64,000 bases of DNA from Chitinophaga pinensis (GTDB lineage: Bacteria > Bacteroidota > Bacteroidia > Chitinophagales > Chitinophagaceae). The DNA lies in assembly GCA_945876095.1 (NCBI GenBank), contig CAMCMP010000005.1:101577-165576 (forward strand), written 5' to 3'. A program made the position numbers and the translations under genes. A model generated the notes under the pieces. The model saw only the letters and a program-made list of their open reading frames with translations, made no database searches and was not told the DNA's origin. Of the stretch, positions 18,364 to 27,753 are shown piece by piece (the first letter of the stretch is position 1; every line of letters begins with the position of its first letter).

Positions 18364-19644
18364 TCACTTAAATTCATAACCGATATCATCTCGTAAGTAA
18401 ATTCCATCAAAATCAATTTTTCCAAGCATCTGATTGGATTGAGAAACAGCTTCTGTAATATTAGCTCCAATGCTAGTTACAGCCAATACCCTACCCCCAT
18501 TAGTCAATACTTTTGTCCCCTCTTGCCTAGTTCCAGAATGGAAAACAATTGTCCCTGACAAAGCAGCCTCATTAAGACCCAATATTTCTTTACCAGTTAC
18601 ATATTCATTTGGATATCCACCACTAACCGCTACTACTGTAACAGCAGCCATAGGACTGGTTTTGATAGTTATTTCATTTAACCTTTGCTGGGAAGTAGCT
18701 AGGAAAATTTCGACTAAGTCGTTTTCAATTCTTGGAATAATCACTTCGGTCTCCGGATCTCCGAACCTACAATTGTATTCAATAACCATTGGCTCCCCTT
18801 TAACATTGATTAGCCCAATAAATACCACCCCTTTGTATTCTAATTTTTCATCCACCAACCCTTTTACAGTGGGCTCTATGATTGCCTTTTTTACTTTTTG
18901 CATAAAGGCTTCGTCTACAAAAGGAACTGGACTAACGGCCCCCATTCCACCAGTGTTAAGCCCTTTATCCCCGTTACCAATTCTTTTGTAATCCTTTGCT
19001 TCTGGGAGTAGTAGATAGTTTTTCCCATCCGTAAGCACAAACATACTCAACTCAACACCTTCTAAAAATTGTTCAATAACTACTCTTTTGCTAGATTCGC
19101 CAAACTTTGCCTGCTGGATCATCTGTTCAAATTCAACCAGTGCTTCTTCATGACTAGCGCTAATAATTACTCCCTTTCCGGCAGCCAATCCGTCTGCTTT
19201 CAACACGATGGGCAAGTCATGAGCCTTAATGTAATTAACGCCTTCTTCAAAATTAGTAATATCAAACTCACGGTAGGCTGCTGTTGGAATTTGATGGCGA
19301 TCCATAAACGCTTTTGCATAAGCCTTACTACCCTCCAACTTCGCAGCTTCTTTTGACGGTCCAATTACATGGATAGCAGCTGTCAAAGGATTGGCTTTAA
19401 AATAATCATAAATCCCTTTCACCAATGGGTCCTCTGGACCAACCACTAACATTTCAATTTTATTTTCAAGACAAAAAGCTGTCAATCCCTCAAAATCAGT
19501 AGCAGCAAGGGATATATTGGAACCCACTAAAGCGGTTCCTGCATTACCTGGAGCAATAAATAATTGATCACATAAGGCACTTTGTTTGAGTTTCCATGCC
19601 AAGGTATGCTCTCTGCCACCACTGCCGATTATTAAAATATTCAT
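18364..19644 (-). CDS. purD: Phosphoribosylamine--glycine ligase
   Basis: This 426-residue ATP-grasp enzyme joins glycine to phosphoribosylamine in purine synthesis. The start MNILIIGSGGREHTLAWKL is characteristic, and ADGLAAGKGVIIS and NCRFGDPETEVIIPR are the ATP-grasp core motifs. The frame is open 23 codons further upstream, but the ATG at 19644 begins exactly at the family start. The gene stands alone, divergent from the POT transporter. Confidence 0.95.
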   Translation of the reverse strand: MNILIIGSGGREHTLAWKLKQSALCDQLFIAPGNAGTALVGSNISLAATDFEGLTAFCLENKIEMLVVGPEDPLVKGIYDYFKANPLTAAIHVIGPSKEAAKLEGSKAYAKAFMDRHQIPTAAYREFDITNFEEGVNYIKAHDLPIVLKADGLAAGKGVIISASHEEALVEFEQMIQQAKFGESSKRVVIEQFLEGVELSMFVLTDGKNYLLLPEAKDYKRIGNGDKGLNTGGMGAVSPVPFVDEAFMQKVKKAIIEPTVKGLVDEKLEYKGVVFIGLINVKGEPMVIEYNCRFGDPETEVIIPRIENDLVEIFLATSQQRLNEITIKTSPMAAVTVVAVSGGYPNEYVTGKEILGLNEAALSGTIVFHSGTRQEGTKVLTNGGRVLAVTSIGANITEAVSQSNQMLGKIDFDGIYLRDDIGYEFK

Positions 19645-19844
19645 GAATGAAAAGGATTGTTTTAAACAATGAATTAAAAGAACGAAATTAAAGTACCTAA
19701 AACAGTTTACCATAATAATTTGATAATTGCTTTGAAATAATTGGTTCCTATTTTAAATCTCTAATCATTGCTTTTGATTTGGTAACAAGAAATTGGCTAA
19801 TTTGAGTTACTAAATTCAATTATTATCCAAAAAAATACAATCGC

Positions 19845-21659
19845 ATGAACGATCAGATAGTACAACAAAAACATCCAAAAGGGTTGTGGGTTTTATTTGG
19901 AACAGAAATGTGGGAACGATTTAATTTCTATGGAATGCGGACCTTACTTTCCTTATTTCTTGCCCACTCTTTGCTAATGGGAAAGTCTGAAGCCTCCATT
20001 ATTTACGGAGGATTTTTGGGTCTTGGTTACCTTACCCCAATGTTGGGCGGGTACCTATCAGACAAATTTTTAGGTAACCGAAATTGTATTTTAATAGGGG
20101 GCACCACAATGGGAATAGGGCAATTGTTACTTTTCTGGAGTGCCAGTCAGGCGCATACCCCTGCTGGAATCGCTACAGGCACCGCCATCATGTGGGGAGC
20201 GTTACTTGCCATCATTTTAGGAAATGGTTTTTTTAAGCCAAATATATCTTCCATGGTAGGAAGCCTTTATCCCAAAGAACAGAAAAGTAAACTCGATTCT
20301 GCATTTACCATTTTTTACTTGGGAATAAATGTTGGAGCAACCTTAGGTCAGTTCATTTGCCCATTCTTTGGTGATGTTGAACAAAATGGAGTGCGAGATC
20401 TTTCTGCTTTCAAATGGGGTTTTCTTGCGGCAGCCTTGGCAATGTTTGTGGGCACTTTAACCTTCCTTTTTCTAAAAAATAAATATGTAATTACCCCCGA
20501 AGGTACTCCCATCGGAGGTAGGCCTAACAAAGCAGATATGCCGGCAGATGAATCTGATTCTGCAAAATTTACTACTGCTAATATCCTGATTTCATTTGCT
20601 GTATTGATTGTATTAACCTATGGTTTCCATTTAGTGTTGGGAGGTATTGGGGTTTCTTTTATTAAAGCTTGGCTTTATCCATTCATTCTTGCCTCAGGCA
20701 TCAGCTTAGGATTTTTAATCATGTCGGATAAAACAATCACTAAAATTGAAAGAGACCGAATATGGGTATTATATATTGTTTGCTTTTTTGTAATGTTCTT
20801 TTGGGGTGCATTTGAACAGGCTGGTTCTTCATTAACTTTTATTGCAGATAACCAGACCGATACAAATATATTAGGATGGAAAATGCCTCCCAGTATGGTT
20901 CAAAACTTCAATGGTATTTTTGTAGTGATCTTTGCTATTCCATTTAGCATACTTTGGGTATGGATGAATAAGAAAAAGTTTGAACCTATCTCCCCTGTTA
21001 AACAAGCATGGGGTTTATTACTGATTGCTTTGGGATACTGGATCATTGCAACTCAAGTAAAAGGTTTGGGCATCTCTGGAAAAGTAGGTATCATCTGGCT
21101 AATCATTTTATACCTTTTACATACCTGGGGCGAATTGTGTTTATCACCAATCGGTTTGTCATTGGTTGCAAAACTTGCTCCCAAAAGATTTGCTTCCCTA
21201 TTAATGGGGGTATGGTTTTTAGGAAATGCTGGTGGCTATGTATTAACAGGTGTGTTGGGTGCTTTACTTCCACCTACCACCGAAGCTTATGTGAGTATGG
21301 AAAAACAAAATATAGATCTGAAAAAAGTATTGGATGGCGATAAAGAACCGAGCGGATCAGAACTGTATTCATTGGCAAAAGAAAAAATTGCAACGACTAT
21401 TGATTATGAAAAAGCAATGAAAAATAATATTGACTTTGTGAATATATTAAATAATCCAGACTCTGTATTAACCGCTCCACAACTTGACTTAATTGAAAAA
21501 GAAAAATTAGTAAAGGTGGGTTACCCTGTATTTTTCGGTTTCAAATTAAAAAATCTCTACGACTTTTTCATGTTATTTGTGGTGTTATGTGGACTAGCTG
21601 GTTTACTACTTTATGGATTAACTCCTATGATGAAAAAGATGATGCATGGGATTAGATAA
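19845..21659 (+). CDS. POT family proton-coupled oligopeptide transporter
   Basis: This 604-residue inner-membrane major facilitator imports di- and tripeptides with protons. The POT signature ExxERFxFYG is at residues 21-30 (EMWERFNFYG), and GNGFFKPNISSMVGSLYP follows. About 14 hydrophobic segments are present. Near the C-terminus a hydrophilic insertion (about residues 485-555, with many Lys, Asp and Asn) separates the last helices; this is common in Bacteroidota members. A repeat element (21701-22077) lies directly downstream. Confidence 0.92.
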   Translation: MNDQIVQQKHPKGLWVLFGTEMWERFNFYGMRTLLSLFLAHSLLMGKSEASIIYGGFLGLGYLTPMLGGYLSDKFLGNRNCILIGGTTMGIGQLLLFWSASQAHTPAGIATGTAIMWGALLAIILGNGFFKPNISSMVGSLYPKEQKSKLDSAFTIFYLGINVGATLGQFICPFFGDVEQNGVRDLSAFKWGFLAAALAMFVGTLTFLFLKNKYVITPEGTPIGGRPNKADMPADESDSAKFTTANILISFAVLIVLTYGFHLVLGGIGVSFIKAWLYPFILASGISLGFLIMSDKTITKIERDRIWVLYIVCFFVMFFWGAFEQAGSSLTFIADNQTDTNILGWKMPPSMVQNFNGIFVVIFAIPFSILWVWMNKKKFEPISPVKQAWGLLLIALGYWIIATQVKGLGISGKVGIIWLIILYLLHTWGELCLSPIGLSLVAKLAPKRFASLLMGVWFLGNAGGYVLTGVLGALLPPTTEAYVSMEKQNIDLKKVLDGDKEPSGSELYSLAKEKIATTIDYEKAMKNNIDFVNILNNPDSVLTAPQLDLIEKEKLVKVGYPVFFGFKLKNLYDFFMLFVVLCGLAGLLLYGLTPMMKKMMHGIR

Positions 21660-21700
21660 ACAATTATTTTTTCTTAGCTAATATAGTCAACTATGCAGGA

Positions 21701-22077
21701 TTGGAATTCCTTTAGGAATAGAGTGCTTTTACTTTTTTGCCTTGATGCAAAAAAGTAACAAAAAAAATCAAGCCTGCGAATAAAAAGGCTGAAATTTGAA
21801 ACATCAGCCTAAAATCAAGGAACTCGCCGGCAGAGTAAGCTAAATTAAAAAGTGTGCTGGCTCAGACAGCCTTGATTTTTTAACGGCTGATAATTCAAAT
21901 TTCTAGCACTTTTTATTCGAGGGCCTTACTCTATGCGTCGACTAAATCGTAAGACTAAACTAAATTAAAGCGTTATTTAGAAGGGCTGATAATTCACATT
22001 TCTAGCACTTTTTATTCAAGGGCGTTCAAACAAAAATTATCTCAAATTACCTAATCCGACTTTTTTAGCATCGACTA
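21701..22077 (+). repeat. Structured intergenic repeat element, copy A
   Basis: This 377-nt non-coding element fills most of the 464-nt gap between the POT and AlkB genes and recurs at 46178-46724. It starts with a small ATTCC/GGAAT hairpin and continues with a perfect 12-bp hairpin (21729-21758, loop CTTGAT). The core at 21772-21924 is an imperfect 153-bp palindrome whose arms (21772-21820 and 21870-21924) are largely complementary. A 51-nt module ending TTTTTATTCGAGGGC occurs twice (21874-21924 and 21973-22023). A tail shared with copy B closes it. No ORF is conserved between copies. Confidence 0.9.
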
Positions 22078-22123
22078 ATTTCTCAAATTAATTTATTAAA
22101 TTGTACTTGAAACGATACTTTCT

Positions 22124-23182
22124 ATGAATGTAAAAATTTTAAAATACCTATCGCCTGCTACAATTTATATTTTAGCATACCTAGCCTTTAGTTCTCAAGG
22201 TTGGTTAATATGGGCGCCCATGTTATACGCTTGGGTATTCATTCCTATTGTAGAATTGTTGATAAAGCCTGACGAAAAAAATATGACCGCTGCCGAAGAA
22301 GAGCTAGCATCAAAAGACAATATCTATGACTATGTATTGTATGTATTTGTAGCCCTTCAATTGGCAGCCCTTTTATTTTTTTTAAAATCAATGCAACAAG
22401 ACAGTTTAAGCTGGTGGGAGATTGCAGGAAGAGTAGGTTCGATGGGTTTATTGTGTGGCACTTTTGGAATCAATGTAGGCCATGAACTTGGACACAGGAA
22501 TAATCAATTGGAACAAGGCTTAGCAAAAATCTCTCTACTCACTTCGCTGTACATGCATTTTTTTATTGAGCACAACAAAGGACATCATAAAAATGTAGCG
22601 ACTCCAGAAGACCCTAGCAGTGCCCGATTCAACGAGCCAGTATACTTTTTTTATTTTCGTACCATTGTATTCTCTTATCTTTCTGCATGGAAAATCGCTG
22701 CGGATGATTGTAGAAAAAAAGACCTATCACCTATTCATTGGAGAAATGAAATGATACAAGCTCAACTACTACAAATTGTATTAATCGTATTTGTATTTTT
22801 AACTTTTGGGAAATTAGTAACAATTTATTTTTTATGTGCTGCTGCCATTGGAATTGGCCTATTGGAAACTGTTAATTATATAGAACATTATGGATTGCAA
22901 CGTAAAGCAACGGGTCTTGGTAAATATGAAAGAGCACTGCCACATCACAGTTGGAATAGCAGCCATATTTTAGGTCGATTAATGTTATTTGAATTGAGTA
23001 GGCATAGCGATCACCATTATCTTGCGAGTAGAAAATATCAAATCTTGCAACATCATTCGGAGGCGCCCCAATTACCAACTGGATATCCTGGGAGTATGAT
23101 TCTTTCGCTAGTGCCTCCGGCATGGTTTTATATAATGAACCGACGAATCAAGCAATTACAGTCTACTGAAGAAAAACAGTAA
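22124..23182 (+). CDS. AlkB-like membrane alkane/fatty-acid hydroxylase
   Basis: This 352-residue integral membrane non-haem di-iron monooxygenase would hydroxylate an alkyl chain at its terminal methyl using O2 and electrons from rubredoxin. All histidine boxes are visible: HELGH (120-124), EHNKGHH (149-155), NYIEHYGL (251-258) and HSDHH (294-298). Four or more hydrophobic segments surround them. No rubredoxin or rubredoxin reductase gene is near, so redox partners must be encoded elsewhere. The substrate could be an alkane, a fatty acid or another hydrophobic compound. Confidence 0.9.
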   Translation: MNVKILKYLSPATIYILAYLAFSSQGWLIWAPMLYAWVFIPIVELLIKPDEKNMTAAEEELASKDNIYDYVLYVFVALQLAALLFFLKSMQQDSLSWWEIAGRVGSMGLLCGTFGINVGHELGHRNNQLEQGLAKISLLTSLYMHFFIEHNKGHHKNVATPEDPSSARFNEPVYFFYFRTIVFSYLSAWKIAADDCRKKDLSPIHWRNEMIQAQLLQIVLIVFVFLTFGKLVTIYFLCAAAIGIGLLETVNYIEHYGLQRKATGLGKYERALPHHSWNSSHILGRLMLFELSRHSDHHYLASRKYQILQHHSEAPQLPTGYPGSMILSLVPPAWFYIMNRRIKQLQSTEEKQ

Positions 23183-23219
23183 ATTCTGCTTTTTTATCAG
23201 AATCGTACAAGAAGAATTA

Positions 23220-24488
23220 TTAAATGTTTTCAGCTCCAAAATAGCGATGTAAAACTTTGGGTAATCGAATACCTGTTTCCGTTTGGTTATTCTCCAATAA
23301 GCAGGCAACTATTCTTGGAAGTGCAAGAGAGGATCCATTCAAGGAATGCAGTAATTGAGTTTTACCCCCTTCATCTTTGTATCGTATTTTCATCCTATTG
23401 GTCTGAAAGGTTTCAAAATTACTAACAGAGCTTACTTCTAACCACTTTTGTTGAGCTGCACTAAACACTTCAAAATCATAAGTAAGTGCACTTGTAAAAC
23501 TCATATCGCCACCGCATAAACGCAAAATACGATAAGGCAATTCTAATTGTATCAACAACTGCTCAACATGCAATACCATTGCTTCTAAAACATCATAGCT
23601 ACCTTCTGGTTTTACCAATTGAATAATTTCCACTTTATCAAACTGATGTACTCGATTCAATCCACGCACATCAGATCCAAAGCTTCCTGCCTCTCTTCTA
23701 AAACAAGGAGTAAAGGCGGTCATTTTTATCGGAAGCTCTTGCTCTTTAACTATTTCATCTCGGTAAATATTAGTTACAGGTACTTCTGCAGTTGGAATCA
23801 AATAAAGTCCGTCGGCCGTTGCATGATACATTTGTCCTTCTTTATCTGGCAACTGTCCGGTACCGTAAGCAGAAGCTTCGTTTACCATTAAAGGAGGTAA
23901 ATATTCGGTATAACCTGCAGAGGTATTGTAATCCAAAAAATACTGAACCAAGGTGCGCTGCAATTTAGCCCCCTTGCCCTTATACAAAGGAAAGCCACTG
24001 CCTGTTAGCTTAGCACCCGTCTCAAAATCTACTAAATCATATTTTTTTATTAAGTCCCAATGAGGCACAGCTGTAGAAGGTAATACTGGCTTCACACCGC
24101 CTTCCCTAACTACTTCATTGTCTTCGGGAGTTTTTCCATTAGAAACAGAACTATGGGGCAGGTTAGGTAATTTAATTATTTCATCCTGCAAACTTTTCTC
24201 TGCAGCATTCAGTTGATCATTTAACTCTTGGATATTATTTTTATGAATGGTTACCTGCTGCTTTTTTTGTTCCGCCTGCTCTTTTTCACCCTTCGCCATC
24301 AGTAATCCAATTTCTTTGCTAGCAACATTCAGTTCAGCTTGTAATGATTCTGCCGCTACTTTTAAATTGCGAACTTGTTCATCCAAAGCCACCACTTTAT
24401 CTACAGCAGAAAGATCCCCATAATGCTTAGTACCTAACCTTTCTTTTACCAATTCTGTATGTTGACGAATAAAACTTATCTGAAGCAT
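23220..24488 (-). CDS. serS: Seryl-tRNA synthetase
   Basis: This 422-residue class II aminoacyl-tRNA synthetase charges tRNA-Ser. The N-terminal antiparallel coiled-coil arm (about residues 30-105, rich in Glu, Gln and Lys) binds the tRNA long arm. Motif 2 lies in CFRREAGSFGSDVRGLNRVHQF, and motif 3 in the final NGSSLALPRIVACLLENNQ. ATG at 24488. It is convergent with the AlkB gene, 37 nt apart. Confidence 0.96.
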   Translation of the reverse strand: MLQISFIRQHTELVKERLGTKHYGDLSAVDKVVALDEQVRNLKVAAESLQAELNVASKEIGLLMAKGEKEQAEQKKQQVTIHKNNIQELNDQLNAAEKSLQDEIIKLPNLPHSSVSNGKTPEDNEVVREGGVKPVLPSTAVPHWDLIKKYDLVDFETGAKLTGSGFPLYKGKGAKLQRTLVQYFLDYNTSAGYTEYLPPLMVNEASAYGTGQLPDKEGQMYHATADGLYLIPTAEVPVTNIYRDEIVKEQELPIKMTAFTPCFRREAGSFGSDVRGLNRVHQFDKVEIIQLVKPEGSYDVLEAMVLHVEQLLIQLELPYRILRLCGGDMSFTSALTYDFEVFSAAQQKWLEVSSVSNFETFQTNRMKIRYKDEGGKTQLLHSLNGSSLALPRIVACLLENNQTETGIRLPKVLHRYFGAENI

Positions 24489-24656
24489 TTTATTGTAAAT
24501 TTTGGTAAAGGTACTATTTTGATTTTTTTATTGAGATAATCTACCCTAAGCTTTTATTAGATCAGCATCGAGGTCATCTTTTGATCAATTTTGATGCGGA
24601 TGATTAACCACTGGCAATCTTTTAAAATCCTCGGGCAGAAATGGGCTTATAAAATT

Positions 24657-24664
24657 TATATTTG
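24657..24664 (+). promoter_or_regulatory. -7 promoter box TATATTTG
   Basis: An exact TAnnTTTG box ends 4 nt before the ATG at 24669. This indicates a nearly leaderless transcript and supports that ATG over the upstream ATG at 24591. No clear TTTG at -33. Confidence 0.45.
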
Positions 24665-24668
24665 CAGA

Positions 24669-25025
24669 ATGCAAAATGCAAAAGACGATTTACAGATTCG
24701 ATGGCTCAAGCTACGCATCAAATTAAAAGAGACCTATGGCATTAAGCCTGATATGGATGGGGTGCTTTTTTTGATAGGTGTACAAGAACTAGGAACTGGA
24801 AAACAAGTTTATACTAAGGAGCAGAAACAGGATCTCATGCACATTGCAGTTTGCACCGTTTTGCTACCCAGCGGTTACTATATTATGGAGGGTTTCGATG
24901 AAGAGGGTTGGCCTCATTTTAAGCAATTAAAAGCACTACCCGAGTTTAACCTTTTTGAACAGGAAAACTTTTTAAAAGATCATGTGCTTCTTTATTTTGA
25001 CCAATTTTTTAAAACAGAAAATTAA
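24669..25025 (+). CDS. Conserved-looking protein of unknown function
   Basis: I do not recognise this 118-residue, soluble, acidic protein. It has no signal peptide or membrane segment. Residues such as MDGVLFLIGVQELG, QDLMHIAVCTVLLPSGYY and GFDEEGWPHFKQL suggest a compact alpha/beta fold. The ATG at 24669 was chosen because a -7 promoter box lies right before it; the frame is open 26 codons further upstream. It is 5 nt from the following cyclophilin gene, so the two are probably cotranscribed. Confidence 0.7.
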   Translation: MQNAKDDLQIRWLKLRIKLKETYGIKPDMDGVLFLIGVQELGTGKQVYTKEQKQDLMHIAVCTVLLPSGYYIMEGFDEEGWPHFKQLKALPEFNLFEQENFLKDHVLLYFDQFFKTEN

Positions 25026-25030
25026 AGCGA

Positions 25031-25774
25031 ATGCATTTCACCAATAAAGTTGTTGTAGGGATTCTACTGGCTTTTAGCACAAGTATTTCAAATGGACAGA
25101 CCATAAAAAAACCAGTTCCCAAACCAGCTGCTTCTGAAATCCAAATAACCTTAAAAGACAAGCCCAAAGACACTTTACCTCCACCTAAAACAATAGGTAC
25201 AAGGATAAAAATAAGCACTGATTCAGGTGTAATAGTAATAAGCTTATATGACAAAACGCCCCTTCACAGAGATAATTTTATCAAACTGGTGAAAAATCAT
25301 TTTTACGACAGTTTACTTTTTCACAGAGTTATTGCAGGCTTCATGATTCAGGGTGGAGATCCTGAAAGTAAAAATTCATTACCCGGTCAGCTATTGGGTA
25401 AGGGAGATATAGGTTATACTATCCCGGCTGAGTTGGATTCAACCCTTTTTCACAAAAAAGGAGCATTGGCTGCTGCTAGAACCCTTAACGCTGAAAAGGC
25501 AAGTAGCGGATGCCAATTTTACATAGTACAAGGTAAAAAAATTACTGAGCAAGAACTTTCTGCCATTGAAAACCAAAAAGGCCTATATTTTTCGCCTACC
25601 AAAAGAAAGGCCTATACTGAGCTGGGAGGAACCCCTAAGCTAGACATGGATTATACCGTATTTGGTGAGGTAGAAATAGGAATGGAAGTAGTTGAACGAA
25701 TCGCCACGTCCCAAAAAAATGAATTAAATCGCCCGAACACAGATATTCGAATGAAAATGGAATTGATTAAATAA
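25031..25774 (+). CDS. Secreted cyclophilin-type peptidyl-prolyl isomerase
   Basis: The 247-residue protein has a signal peptide (about residues 1-23, ending SNGQ), a proline-rich linker, and a cyclophilin domain from about residue 58. Conserved features are SLYDKTPLHRDNFIKLV, LLFHRVIAGFMIQGGDP and ASSGCQFYIVQG. These cover the usual catalytic Arg and Phe/Met/Gln surface. It probably catalyses prolyl isomerisation during folding of envelope proteins. An internal insertion (about residues 175-205, KITEQELSAIENQKG) is often seen in Bacteroidota members. Confidence 0.92.
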   Translation: MHFTNKVVVGILLAFSTSISNGQTIKKPVPKPAASEIQITLKDKPKDTLPPPKTIGTRIKISTDSGVIVISLYDKTPLHRDNFIKLVKNHFYDSLLFHRVIAGFMIQGGDPESKNSLPGQLLGKGDIGYTIPAELDSTLFHKKGALAAARTLNAEKASSGCQFYIVQGKKITEQELSAIENQKGLYFSPTKRKAYTELGGTPKLDMDYTVFGEVEIGMEVVERIATSQKNELNRPNTDIRMKMELIK

Positions 25775-25873
25775 AATGAAAGTTTACCAATATTTCCTTC
25801 GAAAAGGAAATAAAAAAGATTTAATTTGCAATTCATTTTCAAATAAATAACCTCTTACCACAATAAAGAAAGT

Positions 25874-26251
25874 ATGAATTTTCCAGAAAATCTCCGCTAC
25901 ACCAAAGACCACGAATGGGTATCCATTGAAGGAAATATTGCAACCGTTGGTATCACAGATTTTGCACAAGGCGAATTGGGTGATATCGTTTATGTTGATG
26001 TTGCTTCTGTAGGAAAACCCCTTGCAGCGGAAGAAGTATTTGGAACGGTGGAAGCTGTAAAGACAGTAAGTGACCTTTTTTTGCCATTAGCAGGCACTGT
26101 TTCTACAGTAAATCCAGCACTGGAAAGTCAACCTGAATTAGTAAATTCTGATCCTTATGGTGAAGGATGGATGATAAAAATGACCGTGGACAACGCTTCA
26201 GACTTCAATAATTTATTAACTGCCGAAGCATATACTGCAATGGTAGGTTAA
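25874..26251 (+). CDS. gcvH: Glycine cleavage system H protein
   Basis: This 125-residue lipoyl carrier shuttles the aminomethyl group between the P, T and L proteins. The lipoylated Lys is K63 in [13 protein letters not shown], and the N-terminus [15 protein letters not shown] is typical. The gcvP and gcvT genes are not adjacent. A 9-bp hairpin lies between it and the cyclophilin gene (25791-25812), but without a T tract on this strand. Confidence 0.96.
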   Translation: MNFPENLRYTKDHEWVSIEGNIATVGITDFAQGELGDIVYVDVASVGKPLAAEEVFGTVEAVKTVSDLFLPLAGTVSTVNPALESQPELVNSDPYGEGWMIKMTVDNASDFNNLLTAEAYTAMVG

Positions 26252-26376
26252 GTTTGGCCTTGACTTAATTGCCCAATAAAAAGTTGCTTTTTTTCTGTAT
26301 CTCTTTCTTTTGCTTATTTACCCTCTTCGCGATTAAGCAAGTTTCTTAGACGAATTGAAAAATTAAAACTTTACTA

Positions 26377-26757
26377 ATGAATCGTAAAACCTTTATCAGG
26401 TTTACACCAGGCATCGCATGGTTTATAATTGTGACGGTACTATTATTTGCGCCAGGCAATGAATTTCCCTCCACTAAATGGTTTGGAGATATCCAAGTTG
26501 ACAAATTGGTTCATGCGGGTGTTTTCGGACTAATGGGACTACTTTTTATGATTCCAATTGGAATTTCTTCTATTGAAAAAAGAAAAAAAGTCCTGTACTT
26601 TATTGAGATCGCTATCGTTATTTCCTTATGGGGATTAGCCTCTGAGTTTATCCAAAAATATTGGGCTATTGGCAGAAATTTTGATCTAATAGATTGGCTA
26701 GCTGATAGCGTAGGTGCTGCAATTGCATTTGTATTTTGTAAAAAAAAGTATACCTAA
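26377..26757 (+). CDS. VanZ-like family membrane protein
   Basis: The 126-residue protein has four hydrophobic segments and the VanZ-like pattern: KLVHAGVFGLMGLLF in the middle, then ASEFIQKYWAIGRNFDLIDWLADSVGAAIA near the end. The role is unknown in most bacteria; the family is named after a teicoplanin-resistance accessory protein. It stands alone between gcvH and the DUF4290 gene. Confidence 0.85.
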   Translation: MNRKTFIRFTPGIAWFIIVTVLLFAPGNEFPSTKWFGDIQVDKLVHAGVFGLMGLLFMIPIGISSIEKRKKVLYFIEIAIVISLWGLASEFIQKYWAIGRNFDLIDWLADSVGAAIAFVFCKKKYT

Positions 26758-26822
26758 TCCCCCTAACAATATAAATTATAAAGAGAAAAAACCCGAAACT
26801 TGCTGCTTGTAAAGGTTTTTAG

Positions 26823-26830
26823 TACATTTG
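26823..26830 (+). promoter_or_regulatory. -7 promoter box TACATTTG
   Basis: An exact TAnnTTTG box ends 5 nt before the ATG at 26836. The transcript would be nearly leaderless, and the box rules out the upstream in-frame start at 26800. Confidence 0.5.
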
Positions 26831-26835
26831 CCTAT

Positions 26836-27612
26836 ATGATGAACGTAGAAAATATGGAGTACAATACCACTCGCAATCATTTAACGATGAGAGAGTATGG
26901 TCGCCATATACAAAAAATGGTAGAATACCTCTTATCAATAGAAGACAAAGAAAAGCGTCAGCGAAATGCGATGGCTTTGATTGAATTGATGGGATTTTTA
27001 AATCCGCATTTAAAAAATGTAGAAGACTTTCGTCACAAATTATGGGACCATCTTTTTCTAATCAGCAACTTTACGCTAGATGTTGAAAGTCCTTATCCAA
27101 TTCCAACACGTGAAACTCTAAAGGCTAGACCAGAGCGATTGAGTTATCCAAAAAAATACCCGAAATTCAATCATCTAGGAAAAAACATTGAGGTCGTTAT
27201 CGACAAAGCATTGAAAGAAGAGAATCCAGAAAAAAGACAGGGCTTCGCCAATTCTATTGCTTATTACATGAAGCTTACCTACAGTAATTGGCATAAAGAA
27301 TTAGTTCATGATGATAATATTCAGGCCGAATTACAAAGTATTACAGAAGGTCAACTAGAATTCAATAATCGTCCATTTGTAAAACACAGAACGGACAACC
27401 GACCAGACCGAGATGACTATAGAACAGGTGGCGCAGGTGGTTACCGGAAAAATTTTAGTAGCAGAAACAATGCGGGAGGTAGGGATAACCGAAATGGTGG
27501 TGGACAACGTGATAACCGAGGTGGCCAAGGCGGTGGTGGGCGCGACAGTAGAACTGGAGGAGGTGGAGATAACAGAAATTCAGGTAATCGTAACTTTAAA
27601 AAAAGATACTAA
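26836..27612 (+). CDS. DUF4290 domain protein with an RGG-rich tail
   Basis: The 258-residue protein has a helical DUF4290 domain (about residues 10-190), typical of Bacteroidota and of unknown function. Its C-terminal tail of about 65 residues is made almost only of Gly, Arg, Asn and Asp (repeats such as GGGGRDSRTGGGG). Tails of this kind often bind RNA or drive condensation in other proteins, so an RNA-related role is possible but unproven. The start at 26836 was preferred over 26800 because a promoter box precedes it; 26839 is also possible. Confidence 0.85.
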   Translation: MMNVENMEYNTTRNHLTMREYGRHIQKMVEYLLSIEDKEKRQRNAMALIELMGFLNPHLKNVEDFRHKLWDHLFLISNFTLDVESPYPIPTRETLKARPERLSYPKKYPKFNHLGKNIEVVIDKALKEENPEKRQGFANSIAYYMKLTYSNWHKELVHDDNIQAELQSITEGQLEFNNRPFVKHRTDNRPDRDDYRTGGAGGYRKNFSSRNNAGGRDNRNGGGQRDNRGGQGGGGRDSRTGGGGDNRNSGNRNFKKRY

Positions 27613-27621
27613 TTGGTTAAT

Positions 27622-27666
27622 AGGTCATAGGAATTTATATTATACATTCCTATGACCTGTTTTTGA
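27622..27666 (+). terminator. Strong terminator after the DUF4290 gene
   Basis: A perfect 13-bp stem AGGTCATAGGAAT / ATTCCTATGACCT with an 11-nt loop is followed by GTTTTTG. It lies 10 nt after the stop codon. Confidence 0.75.
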
Positions 27667-27686
27667 AATAATTACTTCGAAGAATA

Positions 27687-27725
27687 GCCCTGACAGTTAA
27701 TATACGTTAGGGCTTTTATTTTTTA
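27687..27725 (+). terminator. Second terminator-like hairpin before murA
   Basis: A 9-bp stem AGCCCTGAC / GTTAGGGCT (one G-T pair) with an 11-nt loop is followed by TTTATTTTTTAT. It sits 21 nt after the previous terminator and 29 nt before murA. It may be a back-up terminator or, if a promoter lies between them, an attenuator in the murA leader. Confidence 0.6.
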
Positions 27726-27753
27726 TCATCCATATTTAAATTGATCATCCAAG

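Noticed and set aside
18470..18991. 173-codon open frame opposite purD
   Set aside because: It lies entirely within purD on the other strand and has low-complexity composition without any family features.
25791..25812. 9-bp hairpin TATTTCCTT-CGAA-AAGGAAATA as a terminator
   Set aside because: It is followed by an A tract, not T, on the plus strand, and no minus-strand gene ends there.
27413..27655. 80-codon frame overlapping the DUF4290 gene
   Set aside because: It is a frame shadow of the RGG-rich tail and runs through the terminator hairpin.
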